From Lacrimispora algidixylanolytica (GTDB lineage Bacteria > Bacillota > Clostridia > Lachnospirales > Lachnospiraceae), in assembly GCF_003609635.1 (NCBI RefSeq), contig NZ_MCIA01000007.1, forward strand, positions 124,001-188,000: DNA of 64,000 nt, read 5' to 3'. Position numbers and translations under genes: made by a program. Below are positions 25,834-35,572 of this stretch, piece after piece. Below the pieces are notes generated by a model, which worked only from the letters and a program-made list of their open reading frames with translations, searched no databases and was not told the origin of the DNA. Positions within the stretch are counted from its first letter, which is position 1. Each line of letters starts with the position of its first letter.

Positions 25834-26997
25834 ATGATGTATTGTTTGAGTGTAAGTCATAAGATGGCTCCTGTTACCATTCGGGAACAGTTTGCGTTTC
25901 GGGAAGAGGAGAAAAGGGAATTCATAGAGATTCTTTCTGGCAAGGAAGCGATCACAGGAATTGTGATTCTTTGTACCTGTAACCGAAGCGAAATTTATGT
26001 CTCTGGTACCAAGCAGGCGGTATCAGAACTACAGCAAGAGTTGGCAGAATTTAAAAAGGTGCGTCTGGAAGAAGTATTAAAATATTTAAATATCTATAAT
26101 GGAGAAAGTGCCATAGGGCACTTGTTTAAGGTAACCTGTGGATTTGATTCCATGGTACTTGGAGAAGATGAGATCTTAGGTCAGGTAAAGGAAGCATATC
26201 AGATATCCAAAGATATGAAGACTGTGGATTATGAGATGAATGTATTATTTCAAAGAGCAGTGTCCTGCGCAAAGCGGATCAAAACGGATACTAACTTATC
26301 TAAAACTCCTTTGTCCATAGCTACCCTAGTAGCCAATGAAGTGTTTCATTTTGAAAACGGGAATGAGTGTAAAAAGGTAATGGTGATTGGCATGTCTGGA
26401 AAGATGGGAACTACCATTACAAAGAACCTGATTTCAAAGCAAGGCATCGAGGTTACTGGTACGGTTCGCAAACACAACGAATGTTTAACCGTTAATATAC
26501 AAAGTGATTATGTAAAAGCCGTTGATTATAAAGAACGGTATCAGTACATGGACGATATGGACATTGTTATCAGTGCAACCCTTGGTCCCCATTACACCAT
26601 AACGTATGAGGACTTATCAAAGGTTCTAAAAGACAAGAAAAAGCGTCTTTTTATTGATGTGGCAGTGCCAGTGGATATGGATGCTTCTATTGAAAGGCTG
26701 GAGGGGTTGACTTTGTTTGATATCGATTACTTTGAAACCCTTTCTAAAAATAACACAGATATAAAACTAAGGGAACTGGATCTTGCAAATGCCATTATGG
26801 AAGAAGAATTGGATGCCGCTATTAAGGAAGTGGTATTTCACCCTTATATTCGTCGTATGGACGAGCTTAAGGCAGCGTTTACAGGAAAACGTCTGGAAAG
26901 CCTTCTTTTTCGTGTGAGAGACCAGTTAAAGAGCGATGAGCTTAAGGTAGTGCTTAAAACCTTAGATGACTTGGAGAGTTGGATTAAGGAGGATTAA
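25834..26997 (+). CDS. hemA: Glutamyl-tRNA reductase
   Basis: A 387-residue enzyme that reduces Glu-tRNA to glutamate-1-semialdehyde with NADPH, the first step of C5 tetrapyrrole synthesis. The catalytic Cys49 is in CTCNRSEIY. LGEDEILGQVKEAYQ is the family signature, the NADPH domain has VMVIGMSGKMG, and the C-terminal dimerisation helix region is present. It is somewhat shorter than the usual 400-430 residues. Note SGKMG where most members have GAGEMG in the Rossmann loop. It is first in the tetrapyrrole operon; the next gene starts 2 bases later. Confidence 0.93.
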   Translation: MMYCLSVSHKMAPVTIREQFAFREEEKREFIEILSGKEAITGIVILCTCNRSEIYVSGTKQAVSELQQELAEFKKVRLEEVLKYLNIYNGESAIGHLFKVTCGFDSMVLGEDEILGQVKEAYQISKDMKTVDYEMNVLFQRAVSCAKRIKTDTNLSKTPLSIATLVANEVFHFENGNECKKVMVIGMSGKMGTTITKNLISKQGIEVTGTVRKHNECLTVNIQSDYVKAVDYKERYQYMDDMDIVISATLGPHYTITYEDLSKVLKDKKKRLFIDVAVPVDMDASIERLEGLTLFDIDYFETLSKNNTDIKLRELDLANAIMEEELDAAIKEVVFHPYIRRMDELKAAFTGKRLESLLFRVRDQLKSDELKVVLKTLDDLESWIKED

Positions 26998-26999
26998 CT

Positions 27000-27641
27000 A
27001 TGGCATATTTTCCGTTTTTTGTGGATTTAGAAGATAAGAAATGTCTCATTGTAGGAGGAGGCACTGTGTCGTACCGAAAGGTCGAAGTGCTTATGGATTA
27101 TTGTCCGCAGATTACGGTGGTGGCGCCTAAGTTTCATCCGGAATTAAGAAAGCTTCAAAAAGAATGGCGTGGAAACTTGAAGCTGGAAGAACGAGAGTTT
27201 AAAGAATCTGATCTGGAAGACCCGGATTTTGTTGTGGCTGGGACTTCTGATGAGGCGCTTAATAAGCATATATCTGATTTGTGCAGGGCCAGGAAGATTC
27301 CCATTAATGTGGTTGATGTGCAGGAGGAATGCAGCTTTATTTTCCCTGCTCTCATTAAAGATAAGCACATTACAGTGGCAATATCCACAGGGGGACATTC
27401 GCCTACCATTGCCAAATATTTAAAGGATAAATTCAAAGAAGCGATCCCAGATGGTTTTGGGGATCTGGCAGAGCAGCTTGGGGCTTACCGGGATTTGGTA
27501 AAGGAAAAAGTAGATCTTATTTCTATAAGAACAGATATATTTAAAACCATGGTAGAACAAGGAATCCAACAGGGAGGAATCTTTACCAGAGAGCAGGCAG
27601 AAGAACTGATAGAGAGGAAACTTGCGGAACATGAAAGATAA
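27000..27641 (+). CDS. Precorrin-2 dehydrogenase / sirohydrochlorin ferrochelatase-like (CysG N-terminal, Met8 family)
   Basis: A 213-residue protein that oxidises precorrin-2 to sirohydrochlorin with NAD+. It starts PFFVDLEDKKCLIVGGGTVSYRKVE, the Rossmann motif of the family. Other conserved stretches are VVAPKF, INVVDVQEECSFIFPAL and VAISTGGHSPTIAKYLKD. It is translationally packed between hemA and hemC (hemC overlaps its end by 11 bases). It directs the pathway to siroheme and corrinoids. Confidence 0.9.
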   Translation: MAYFPFFVDLEDKKCLIVGGGTVSYRKVEVLMDYCPQITVVAPKFHPELRKLQKEWRGNLKLEEREFKESDLEDPDFVVAGTSDEALNKHISDLCRARKIPINVVDVQEECSFIFPALIKDKHITVAISTGGHSPTIAKYLKDKFKEAIPDGFGDLAEQLGAYRDLVKEKVDLISIRTDIFKTMVEQGIQQGGIFTREQAEELIERKLAEHER

Positions 27642-28533
27642 AGTCATACGAATCGGAACCAGGAGAAGTGAGTTGGCTGTTGCCCAGACAGGTCTTGTAG
27701 CCGAAGCGATCGAAAAGGCTGGAAATGGGATTTTGACAGAACTTGTGTTAAAGCAGACGGAAGGGGACCGGATTCTTGATAAACCACTTTTAGAATTTGG
27801 CGGAAAGGGCGTGTTCGTAACCGAGTTTGAACAGGCCCTTTTACGCGGAGAAATCGATCTCGCTGTCCACAGTGCCAAGGACATGCCTATGGTATTAGAA
27901 GAGGGTCTTGGCATTGTAGCAGTCTTAGAAAGAGAAGATCCAAGAGACGTTTTAGTGACCTTAGCGGGAAGTAGTTTTCTAGGCAAGAAGGAACTTGTAA
28001 TAGGAACTTCCAGTTTAAGAAGAAAGATGCAGATTCACGAGACTGGAAAGATGCTTTGGCCAGATATGGAGATTCGTTGTGAGAATTTAAGAGGCAATGT
28101 ACAGACTCGTCTTTTAAAGATGGCAAAGGGAGAATATGACGGCATTATCTTAGCAGCGGCAGGTCTTAAACGACTTGGGCTTTGGGAAGATGGAAGATAT
28201 GATTATCAATGCTTTGACTGCGAGTCCTTTGTACCAGCAGGAGGTCAGGGGATTTTAGCGGTAGAGGGACGGATAAACTCCGGCATGGAATCTTTATATG
28301 CTCAGATCAATGATGAAAATGCAAGTCTCTGCCTTAACCTGGAACGACATATTTTAAAGCTTTTAGATGCAGGTTGTCATGAACCAATCGGCATCTATTC
28401 CAGATTCGTAGATGGAAAGATGGAAGTCTTTGGAGTCAATCGAAGAGGGGAAGAAACAAAAAGGATTCATTTATTTGGAGAGTTAACAGAACTGGATCAC
28501 CTGGCTCAACTGGCAGCCAAAGGTCTTTCATAA
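27631..28533 (+). CDS. hemC: Porphobilinogen deaminase (hydroxymethylbilane synthase)
   Basis: A 300-residue enzyme joining four porphobilinogens into hydroxymethylbilane. It begins IRIGTRRSELAVAQT. The active-site region is FVTEFEQALLRGEIDLAVHSAKDMP, followed by VIGTSSLRR and ENLRGNVQTRL. The dipyrromethane cofactor Cys249 lies in LDAGCHEPIG. The ATG at 27631 is used in preference to a TTG at 27622. It overlaps the preceding gene and is followed 12 bases later by the cobA-hemD fusion. Confidence 0.95.
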   Translation: MKDKVIRIGTRRSELAVAQTGLVAEAIEKAGNGILTELVLKQTEGDRILDKPLLEFGGKGVFVTEFEQALLRGEIDLAVHSAKDMPMVLEEGLGIVAVLEREDPRDVLVTLAGSSFLGKKELVIGTSSLRRKMQIHETGKMLWPDMEIRCENLRGNVQTRLLKMAKGEYDGIILAAAGLKRLGLWEDGRYDYQCFDCESFVPAGGQGILAVEGRINSGMESLYAQINDENASLCLNLERHILKLLDAGCHEPIGIYSRFVDGKMEVFGVNRRGEETKRIHLFGELTELDHLAQLAAKGLS

Positions 28534-28545
28534 AAGGAGAAAAGA

Positions 28546-30078
28546 ATGAAGGAAAGAGGAATTGTCTATCTGGTAGGCGCAGGCCCTGGTGATCCGGGGC
28601 TCATTACGGAAAAAGGACTGTCAAGACTTAAAAGCTGCGATGCAGTGGTATATGATTCCCTGGCATCTGACCTTCTTCTTAAGGCAGTGCCTGATCATTG
28701 TGAGAAAATCTATGTGGGGAAACGGGCTGGTGCTCATTCCATGAAGCAGGAGGAGATTAACCAGCTACTAGTAGAACTGGCTGAAAAAGGGCTTCATATC
28801 GTTCGGTTAAAAGGTGGAGATCCCTTTGTATTTGGCAGGGGAGGAGAGGAAATAATCGCACTTCAAAAGGCAGACATTCCATTTGAAGTAGTTTCTGGTG
28901 TTACCTCTGCTGTGGCAGCCCTTGCCAGTGCCGGCATTCCGGTTACCCACCGGGCATTAAGCCGCAGCTTTCACGTAATGACAGGACATACTCTTTCGGA
29001 AGGAGGAACCCTGCCTCCAGATTTTGATGCCTTTGCAAGGTTGAGTGGAACCTTAATCTTTCTCATGGGACTTGGAAATCTTCCTTTGATTGTAAAAGGG
29101 CTTATAAAGCAGGGGAAACCTGATACCACACCGGCGGCAGTTATTGAAAGTGGAACATTACCAGGGCAGAAGGTGGTTCGAGGGAATTTACTGGATTTAG
29201 AGCAAAAGGCAAAGGATGCTGGAATTAAAAGTCCTGCCATTATCGTGGTGGGAGATACGGCTGCCCTTGATTTTTCTTCTACCAACAAACTTCCTTTAGA
29301 AGGGTGCCGTATTGGAATCACGGGAACTCCTTCTTTTACAGGAAAGCTTCATAAGGAGTTGTCTTATCTTGGTGGAACTGCAGAACAACTTTTCAGTCTG
29401 GAACTTAAGACATATTGGGACGAAGAGAGAATGTTAAAAGCCTATAAGGAACTTTCTGGCTACACCTGGATTGTATTTACCAGTGCCAATGCTGTTCGAG
29501 AGTTCTTTGTAGGGCTTATGAAATGTGGAAAAGATTATCGGGCCGTTGGTCACGTTAAATTCGCTACGGTTGGAAAAGGTACGGCTGATGAGCTTCTAAA
29601 GTATGGATTCCGTTCTGATTATACCCCAAAGAAATACCAGGTGATTGATCTGGCAGAAGGTCTGCGAGATGAGATAACAAAAGAGGACAGACTTCTGATT
29701 CCAAGGTCCTCTCGTGGATCAAAGGAATTGAACCAGATTCTTAACGAGATAAAAGCAGTTTATGATGATGTGGTGCTTTATGATGTGGTATCGATAGAAG
29801 AAACAAGCGGTAACCGTTTAGACCTTATAAATGAATTGGATTATGTGACCTTTGCCAGCGCTTCTGGAGTGGAGGCATTTTTTGAAAAGAATTCCTTGGG
29901 GGCAAAGAAGTCATTAGAGGATGTTAATGTTGTCTGTATTGGAGATATTACGGCAGAAGCATTGGCTTCTTATGGAAGAAAAGCGGATCTCATTGCAGAA
30001 GAATACAGCACCCAGGGAGTGGCAAAAGCCATATGCCAGGACTGGAGTAAGAAAACCAATGGAAGGAATGGAGTATAA
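28546..30078 (+). CDS. cobA-hemD: Fused uroporphyrinogen-III C-methyltransferase / uroporphyrinogen-III synthase
   Basis: A 510-residue bifunctional enzyme. The N-terminal half (about 1-245) is the SAM-dependent methyltransferase: VGAGPGDPGLIT, VRLKGGDPFVFGRGGEE and VTHRALSRSFH. The C-terminal half (about 250-500) is HemD-like (GITGTPSFTG, TWIVFTSANAVREFF, VTFASASGVEAFF). It closes hydroxymethylbilane to uroporphyrinogen III and methylates it to precorrin-2. This fusion is common in Clostridia. In related operons hemB often follows; here hemL follows after 4 bases. Confidence 0.94.
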   Translation: MKERGIVYLVGAGPGDPGLITEKGLSRLKSCDAVVYDSLASDLLLKAVPDHCEKIYVGKRAGAHSMKQEEINQLLVELAEKGLHIVRLKGGDPFVFGRGGEEIIALQKADIPFEVVSGVTSAVAALASAGIPVTHRALSRSFHVMTGHTLSEGGTLPPDFDAFARLSGTLIFLMGLGNLPLIVKGLIKQGKPDTTPAAVIESGTLPGQKVVRGNLLDLEQKAKDAGIKSPAIIVVGDTAALDFSSTNKLPLEGCRIGITGTPSFTGKLHKELSYLGGTAEQLFSLELKTYWDEERMLKAYKELSGYTWIVFTSANAVREFFVGLMKCGKDYRAVGHVKFATVGKGTADELLKYGFRSDYTPKKYQVIDLAEGLRDEITKEDRLLIPRSSRGSKELNQILNEIKAVYDDVVLYDVVSIEETSGNRLDLINELDYVTFASASGVEAFFEKNSLGAKKSLEDVNVVCIGDITAEALASYGRKADLIAEEYSTQGVAKAICQDWSKKTNGRNGV

Positions 30079-30082
30079 CAAT

Positions 30083-31357
30083 ATGAAGTTTGAAACGTCA
30101 GAAGCATTGTTTCTAGAATCTCAGAATTATTTCCCGGGAGGAGTCAATAGCCCGGTACGCGCCTTTGGTTCCGTAGGAGGAGCTCCTGTGTTTATCAAAA
30201 GAGCATCAGGCTCTCGTATCTTTGATGAAGATGGCAATGAATACATTGACTTCGTTAATTCCTGGGGACCATGTATTTTAGGACATGGTTACCCTCCTGT
30301 GATTGAAGCAGTCAGAGAAGCTTGTCTTGATGGTTTGTCTTTTGGTGCACCTACGAAAAAAGAACTTATCCTTGGACAACTGATTAAAGAATGTATTCCT
30401 TCCATGGAAATGATGCGTATGGTGAGCTCTGGTACGGAAGCGGTTATGAGCGCCATTCGTGCAGCCAGAGGATTTACGGGAAGAGATAAGATTGTGAAGT
30501 TTAAAGGATGCTATCATGGCCATTCCGATGGGCTTTTGGTAAAAGCTGGTTCAGGCGCCTTAACTGGCTCATCACCAGACAGTGCTGGAGTCCCTGCATC
30601 CTATACGGAGCATACGCTACTTGCATCGTACAATGGGGAAACATCTGTAAAGGATTTGTTTGAACAGTTTCCGGAATCCATTGCAGCGATTGTGGTTGAA
30701 CCGGTGGCTGCCAATATGGGACTGGTTCCTCCAAGTCCTGGTTTTCTGGAGTTTTTAAGAGAGATTACGACTCGTTATGGTGCATTGTTGATTTTTGATG
30801 AAGTAATCACCGGATTTCGTATGGGAATCGGTGGGGCGCAAAAATATTATAACGTTATCCCAGACATAACCACACTTGGTAAAATAGCTGGAGGCGGAAT
30901 GCCAATGGGAGTCTATGGTGGCAGACGAGAGATTATGGAAACCGTTTCCCCCGTTGGGAAGGTGTATCAGGCAGGAACTCTTTCCGGTAACCCAATCGCA
31001 ACGGCAGCAGGAATCGCAACCATAAAAGCCTTAATGGAACAACCAGAAATCTATACGGGACTTGAGAAGAAGGCAAGTAAGCTTGTGTCTGCACTAAAAG
31101 AAGCGCTGCCAGATACCCAGGTGAATCAGGCTGGTTCTTTGCTTAGTGTGTTCTTTCAGACAACTCCGGTAGTGGATTTTGAGACAGCCCTTACTTCTGA
31201 TACGAAAAAGTATGCAAAGTACTTCCACTATTTGTTAGACCACGGTATCTATACAGCTCCATCTCAATTTGAGATTTTATTCCTCAGTGCAGCTCACACG
31301 GACGAGGATATTGAGACAACTTGCAACATCATAAAGGAAGCAGCCAGACATCTATAA
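30083..31357 (+). CDS. hemL: Glutamate-1-semialdehyde 2,1-aminomutase
   Basis: A 424-residue PLP enzyme converting glutamate-1-semialdehyde to 5-aminolevulinate. The start region SQNYFPGGVNSPVRAF is the family signature, with SSGTEAVMSAIRAARG for phosphate binding, LIFDEVITGFR (PLP Asp), and the PLP Lys in TLGKIAGGGMPMG. GTYNGN-type and YQAGTLSGNP motifs are conserved. The ATG at 30083 has GGAG 9 bases upstream; an earlier in-frame ATG at 30068 has no proper spacing. It is last in the operon and followed by a terminator. Confidence 0.95.
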   Translation: MKFETSEALFLESQNYFPGGVNSPVRAFGSVGGAPVFIKRASGSRIFDEDGNEYIDFVNSWGPCILGHGYPPVIEAVREACLDGLSFGAPTKKELILGQLIKECIPSMEMMRMVSSGTEAVMSAIRAARGFTGRDKIVKFKGCYHGHSDGLLVKAGSGALTGSSPDSAGVPASYTEHTLLASYNGETSVKDLFEQFPESIAAIVVEPVAANMGLVPPSPGFLEFLREITTRYGALLIFDEVITGFRMGIGGAQKYYNVIPDITTLGKIAGGGMPMGVYGGRREIMETVSPVGKVYQAGTLSGNPIATAAGIATIKALMEQPEIYTGLEKKASKLVSALKEALPDTQVNQAGSLLSVFFQTTPVVDFETALTSDTKKYAKYFHYLLDHGIYTAPSQFEILFLSAAHTDEDIETTCNIIKEAARHL

Positions 31358-31370
31358 AAGAATTGTTTGG

Positions 31371-31415
31371 CGGGCCGGAGAATGGAGAGAACTCCCCTTT
31401 TTCCGGCCCGTTTTT
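31371..31415 (+). terminator. Intrinsic terminator of the tetrapyrrole operon
   Basis: CGGGCCGGA (31371-31379) pairs perfectly with TCCGGCCCG (31402-31410), with an inner GGAGAGAACTCC hairpin, then TTTTT. Confidence 0.9.
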
Positions 31416-31541
31416 AATCCATAAATGACAAAATTAAATTCTTTAAAATTCTAAAAATTACATAAATTGTATTAACATTTGGGATTTCTATTGATAAAAA
31501 AACAAATTTGGTATATTTTAGTCTTATAGGAGGCTCAATCT

Positions 31542-32084
31542 ATGGACTATTTGGTTGTATATATTAGTAAAACCGGAAATACTCAAAAGGTAGCTCTCAG
31601 AGTATTTGAATCCCTTCCCGGAAAGTCCAAAGATATTGTCAGACTGGAAGAATTACGTGCAGAAGAAGCTGATACGTATTTCATTGGTTTCTGGAATAAC
31701 CGGGGAACCTGTGAGACTGAGATGATGGACTTTCTTTCTGGTCTGCATGGAAAGAAAATTGCATTGTTTGGTACTTGCGGGGTAATGGGAAATGATGATT
31801 ATTTAAAACAAGTGGAGCGGCAGGTGGCTGTTTTTCTGCCAGATGATAACGAATATCTTGGCTGCTTTTTATGTGGAGGTAAGCTGGGACCTTTCATACT
31901 TGAAAAATACAGGTTGATGCAGAATGTCAGCGACACTCCGCAAATCAGAGCTTTGATTTCCGCTTATGAAGATGCAATGCTGCACCCCAATGAGCAGGAT
32001 TTAGATAATGTATGCCAGTTTGTACAATCCGTGTTAAAACAGGATACAAAGGAAGAGGAGGAACATGATGGGGTTAAAAGATGA
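31542..32084 (+). CDS. Flavodoxin family protein (Flavodoxin_3 type)
   Basis: A 180-residue FMN-binding electron carrier or flavoprotein. The phosphate loop is YISKTGNTQKVA (residues 8-19). FIGFWNNRGTC and KKIALFGTCGVMG form the other two FMN loops. The pattern, including GKKIALFGT and a GCFLCGGKLG stretch, is that of the Clostridia group that includes the BilS partner of bilirubin reductase. No reductase is nearby, so that role is not supported. Its end overlaps ftsH by 20 bases, so the two are coupled. A possible promoter is TTGATA (31491) with TATATT (31512). Confidence 0.85.
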   Translation: MDYLVVYISKTGNTQKVALRVFESLPGKSKDIVRLEELRAEEADTYFIGFWNNRGTCETEMMDFLSGLHGKKIALFGTCGVMGNDDYLKQVERQVAVFLPDDNEYLGCFLCGGKLGPFILEKYRLMQNVSDTPQIRALISAYEDAMLHPNEQDLDNVCQFVQSVLKQDTKEEEEHDGVKR

Positions 32085-33936
32085 TAATAACTCAGGAAAT
32101 AAAAAGAACAAATCATTTATGTATTATTATGCCATTGTATTAATACTTATGGTTATATTTAATGCTCTTACAGTACCTTGGATTCAGTCAAAATCCATGA
32201 CAGAAGTGCCATACAGCACCTTTTTGGAAATGGTGGATCAGGGAAAAGTACAGGCAGTGGCAAAGACAGAGACAGAGATTCAGTTTAAGTCTGACACCGG
32301 AAAAAAGGACTGGGAAGGAAAGCCCGTACTTCAAGTATATAAAACTGGTCCATGGCCGGATGACACTTTAATGGAGCGGTTAGTTTCCCATAACGTCCAG
32401 TTTGAAAAGGCCATTGTAGTTCAGATGTCTCCCATGATTTCTTTTCTGCTCACATGGATTATACCAATTCTGATATTTGTCTTTTTGGGTAATTTTTTAT
32501 CGAGACAATTACAAAAGAAGATGGGCGGCGGCAATGCAATGTCATTTGGTAAGTCCAATGCAAAGATTTATGCGGAATCTGAGACAGGAAAGACATTCGA
32601 GGATGTAGCTGGACAGGAGGAAGCAAAAGAAGCCTTAAATGAAATTGTGGATTTTCTTCACAATCCTAGTAAGTATACAGATATTGGGGCATCTCTTCCA
32701 AAGGGAGCTCTTTTAGTAGGACCTCCCGGAACTGGTAAGACTCTTCTTGCAAGGGCCGTGGCAGGAGAGGCTCATGTGCCGTTTTTCTCCATCTCCGGTT
32801 CGGAATTTGTGGAAATGTTTGTGGGTATGGGTGCTGCTAAGGTCAGGGATTTATTTAAGCAGGCCAATGACAAAGCACCATGCATTGTATTTATTGATGA
32901 GATTGATACCATAGGTAAGAAACGTGATGGAGGTGGCTTTTCCGGAAACGACGAAAGAGAACAGACCTTAAATCAGCTTCTGGCTGAGATGGATGGGTTT
33001 GACGGAAAGAAGGGCGTTGTCATCCTGGCAGCGACCAACCGCCCCGATTCTCTCGACAAAGCATTGCTAAGACCAGGACGGTTTGATCGACGCATTCCTG
33101 TAGAACTGCCTGATCTAAAAGGTAGGGAAGCCATTTTAAAGGTTCACGGAAAGAATGTAAAGTTATCTGATGACGTGGATTTTAGGGGAATAGCCCTGGC
33201 TTCCTCTGGAGCGAGCGGTGCGGAGCTTGCCAATATTATTAATGAGTCAGCGTTAAGAGCGGTGCGTATGGGCAGAAATACCGTTACCCATAGAGATATG
33301 GAAGAAAGTGTTGAAGTGGTTATAGCAGGATATCAGAAAAAGGATGCCTCAGTCAATTTGGAAGAAAAGAAGATCATTGCATACCATGAGGTTGGACATG
33401 CCCTGGTTGCGGCTTCTCAGACTCACTCAGCACCGGTTCATAAGATTACCATTATTCCAAGAACCTCAGGTGCCCTTGGCTATACCATGCAGGTGGATGA
33501 AGAGGAACGTCATCTTTTGACAAAGGAAGCTGCACTGAATAAGATTGCTACCTTTACCGGAGGAAGAGCCGCAGAGGAACTTATCTTTCAAACAGTTACC
33601 AGCGGTGCCTCCAATGATATTGAGCAGGCCACAAGAATTGCCAGGGCAATGGTTACCAGGTACGGAATGACAGATGAGTTTGATATGGTGGCATTAGAGA
33701 CAGTGACCAATCAGTATTTGGGAGGAGATACATCCCTTGCTTGCTCCCCTGATACGGCAAAGCGGATTGACGAAGCTGTTATAAAAATAGTTCGTGACCA
33801 ACACCAGAAGGCGTTTAAAATATTAAAGGACAATGTGAACAAGCTCCATGAAATCGCTGAATATTTATTAGAGCGGGAGACAATTACTGGTGAGGAATTT
33901 ATGAATATCTTCCGGAAAGAGGTAGTACAAGTATAA
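32065..33936 (+). CDS. ftsH: ATP-dependent zinc metalloprotease FtsH
   Basis: A 623-residue membrane AAA+ protease that degrades misfolded membrane proteins and regulators. The N-terminal TM is about 18-38, then an extracytoplasmic segment, then a second TM about 128-148. Walker A GPPGTGKT starts at about residue 219, Walker B is [12 protein letters not shown], the second region of homology ends RPGRFDRR, and the zinc motif is HEVGH (about 441-445). Length is normal. A GAGGAGG site inside the end of the flavodoxin gene precedes the ATG. FtsH genes with a flavodoxin partner are unusual. Confidence 0.96.
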   Translation: MMGLKDDNNSGNKKNKSFMYYYAIVLILMVIFNALTVPWIQSKSMTEVPYSTFLEMVDQGKVQAVAKTETEIQFKSDTGKKDWEGKPVLQVYKTGPWPDDTLMERLVSHNVQFEKAIVVQMSPMISFLLTWIIPILIFVFLGNFLSRQLQKKMGGGNAMSFGKSNAKIYAESETGKTFEDVAGQEEAKEALNEIVDFLHNPSKYTDIGASLPKGALLVGPPGTGKTLLARAVAGEAHVPFFSISGSEFVEMFVGMGAAKVRDLFKQANDKAPCIVFIDEIDTIGKKRDGGGFSGNDEREQTLNQLLAEMDGFDGKKGVVILAATNRPDSLDKALLRPGRFDRRIPVELPDLKGREAILKVHGKNVKLSDDVDFRGIALASSGASGAELANIINESALRAVRMGRNTVTHRDMEESVEVVIAGYQKKDASVNLEEKKIIAYHEVGHALVAASQTHSAPVHKITIIPRTSGALGYTMQVDEEERHLLTKEAALNKIATFTGGRAAEELIFQTVTSGASNDIEQATRIARAMVTRYGMTDEFDMVALETVTNQYLGGDTSLACSPDTAKRIDEAVIKIVRDQHQKAFKILKDNVNKLHEIAEYLLERETITGEEFMNIFRKEVVQV

Positions 33937-34061
33937 GCCTCAGTGGTTTGTAAGTGATAATAGGAATTATCAATAAAAGAATCAGAGACGAAAACGGCTT
34001 TGACTGCAGTTAAGGGATAAGGATCACGTATGCCGTATGACTGCAGGCCCGTTGTTTTCAA

Positions 34062-34097
34062 CTTTGGTTCTTTTTTTGTAAAAAAAGTGAACCAAAG
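34062..34097 (+). repeat. Long inverted repeat upstream of the sigma factor gene
   Basis: CTTTGGTTCTTTTTTT (34062-34077) and AAAAAAAGTGAACCAAAG (34080-34097) form a 16-pair hairpin with a 2-base bulge. No T run follows on the plus strand, so it is not a standard terminator. GAACC at its right arm could also be an ECF -35-like element. Confidence 0.5.
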
Positions 34098-34153
34098 GAG
34101 TATTTGCTGTCTCTTAGTATATAGATGCATCTAAAAAAGGAAAGGAAAAGGTT

Positions 34154-34771
34154 ATGGACGGAGAAAAAAGAGCTTTGGTAGAAAGCATGCTTGGGGGCAA
34201 CGAAGCAGCGTTTGATGAACTATACCGTTCCTGTTCCAAAAAGCTATACCGTATGGCGTATTTTATCACTGGCAACCGGAGTGACAGTGAAGATATCCTT
34301 CAAGAGACGTTTGTTAAATGCTTTCTTTACAGAACTACATTAAAGGAACCCGAACGGTTTGAGTCTTGGCTTTACCAGATCATGGTGAGAACAGCCTGGC
34401 GTCTTGAAAAAAGAAAAAAGGGAAGAGCGGAACTCTCATTTGAAGGAATTCTAGATCAGGAAGATGAAAAAACGAGAGGGGAACAAATCCAGGAAGATGG
34501 AAGGGATAAAGGCCCTCTGGCAGCAATTTTGAAAGCCGAAGTTTCCTCTGAGATTCAAAGTGCACTTCAATGCCTTGACTTAAAATACCGGACTGTTGTT
34601 TTATTGTATTATTACAATGAGTTAAGTACCAAAGAGATAGCAAAAGTGACTGGAACCATGGAGGGGACTGTAAAATCCCGTCTATTCAAGGCTAGGAAGC
34701 TTCTAAAGGATTTGCTTAAGGAAGAGAGCAGTGCGGATATAGAAGAGGAAAGGGGAGTTTGCCATGGCTAG
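34154..34771 (+). CDS. ECF-type RNA polymerase sigma factor
   Basis: A 205-residue sigma-70 family protein with only regions 2 and 4. Region 2 (about 20-90) has FDELYRSCSKKLYRMAYFITG and SEDILQETFVKCF. Region 4 (about 135-190) has LDLKYRTVVLLYYYNELSTKEIA and GTMEGTVKSRLFKARKLLK. A charged linker joins them. It overlaps the next gene, a membrane protein, by 8 bases, the usual sigma / anti-sigma arrangement. The signal is unknown. Confidence 0.92.
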   Translation: MDGEKRALVESMLGGNEAAFDELYRSCSKKLYRMAYFITGNRSDSEDILQETFVKCFLYRTTLKEPERFESWLYQIMVRTAWRLEKRKKGRAELSFEGILDQEDEKTRGEQIQEDGRDKGPLAAILKAEVSSEIQSALQCLDLKYRTVVLLYYYNELSTKEIAKVTGTMEGTVKSRLFKARKLLKDLLKEESSADIEEERGVCHG

Positions 34772-35546
34772 GAATTTAGAGGATGATTTAAGAGATATGA
34801 TAAAAACGGAACTTGATTCCACAGAACCAGACATGGATGAAGAACAGCGTCTATTAGAAATCCATAAAAAATGTAATCAAAGGAGTGGGCATATGAAATT
34901 TAGAAGAAATAAGTTAGCAGTAACCTTAACAGCAATCGCATTTATTACAGTATTAGGTACAGTTACCGCAGTTGCAGCGGGGAAGATCACCAATTTAGTT
35001 AGCTCAAGCTATAGTAAAGATGATATTCATTCCATAGAAGAACTTCGTAAGCAGGCCAGTGATCAGATGAAGGCTTCCCCGAAGATCATAGAAACGTTTT
35101 CTAATGGTTTGAAATTTCAATTAGGATACATCTCACAGGTAAAAGGTATGGATGAAAACAGCAATCAGGTCATCGCCTATCCAGAGACATACGCAAGTTT
35201 TGGAGATAATGGGCAGGTGACATTAGCGAGTCATGTACACCAGGAAGCTCTGGCAGAAGAATCAAATCTTGAATCAAATCAGGAAAGCTATCAGGGAATT
35301 ACATTGAAGGCAATGAAACAGCAATATTTGATGCTGCCAGGAGATGCGGTCGCTTCAGACGCAGATTTAAAACTTGAGAAAGAAGGAAAATTAGCAATTA
35401 GTTATGGAAGCACTAAGGAAGAACGGAAAGAATTTAAAACCATAAGTTGGTCAGAAGAAGGGATTGATTACTTGCTATTTACATTTGAAGATGTGAAATT
35501 AGATGCTTTAAGCGGTATGGCAAAAGAAGTGATCGATATGAAGTGA
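34764..35546 (+). CDS. Probable anti-sigma factor, single-pass membrane protein
   Basis: A 260-residue protein. The N-terminal about 50 residues are cytoplasmic and acidic/helical (LEDDLRDMIKTEL), suitable for sigma binding. One membrane segment (about 52-72, AVTLTAIAFITVLGTVTAVAAG) is followed by an approximately 185-residue extracytoplasmic domain with no clear motif. No zinc-binding HxxxCxxC (ZAS) motif is seen. The role is inferred from the 8-base overlap with the sigma gene and the topology. Confidence 0.75.
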   Translation: MARNLEDDLRDMIKTELDSTEPDMDEEQRLLEIHKKCNQRSGHMKFRRNKLAVTLTAIAFITVLGTVTAVAAGKITNLVSSSYSKDDIHSIEELRKQASDQMKASPKIIETFSNGLKFQLGYISQVKGMDENSNQVIAYPETYASFGDNGQVTLASHVHQEALAEESNLESNQESYQGITLKAMKQQYLMLPGDAVASDADLKLEKEGKLAISYGSTKEERKEFKTISWSEEGIDYLLFTFEDVKLDALSGMAKEVIDMK

Positions 35547-35572
35547 TTTTAAGCGATTTTATGTTATCTATT

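Noticed and set aside
31542-32084. Naming the flavodoxin BilS (bilirubin reduction)
   Set aside because: The sequence type fits loosely, but no BilR-like reductase is nearby and the partner gene is ftsH.
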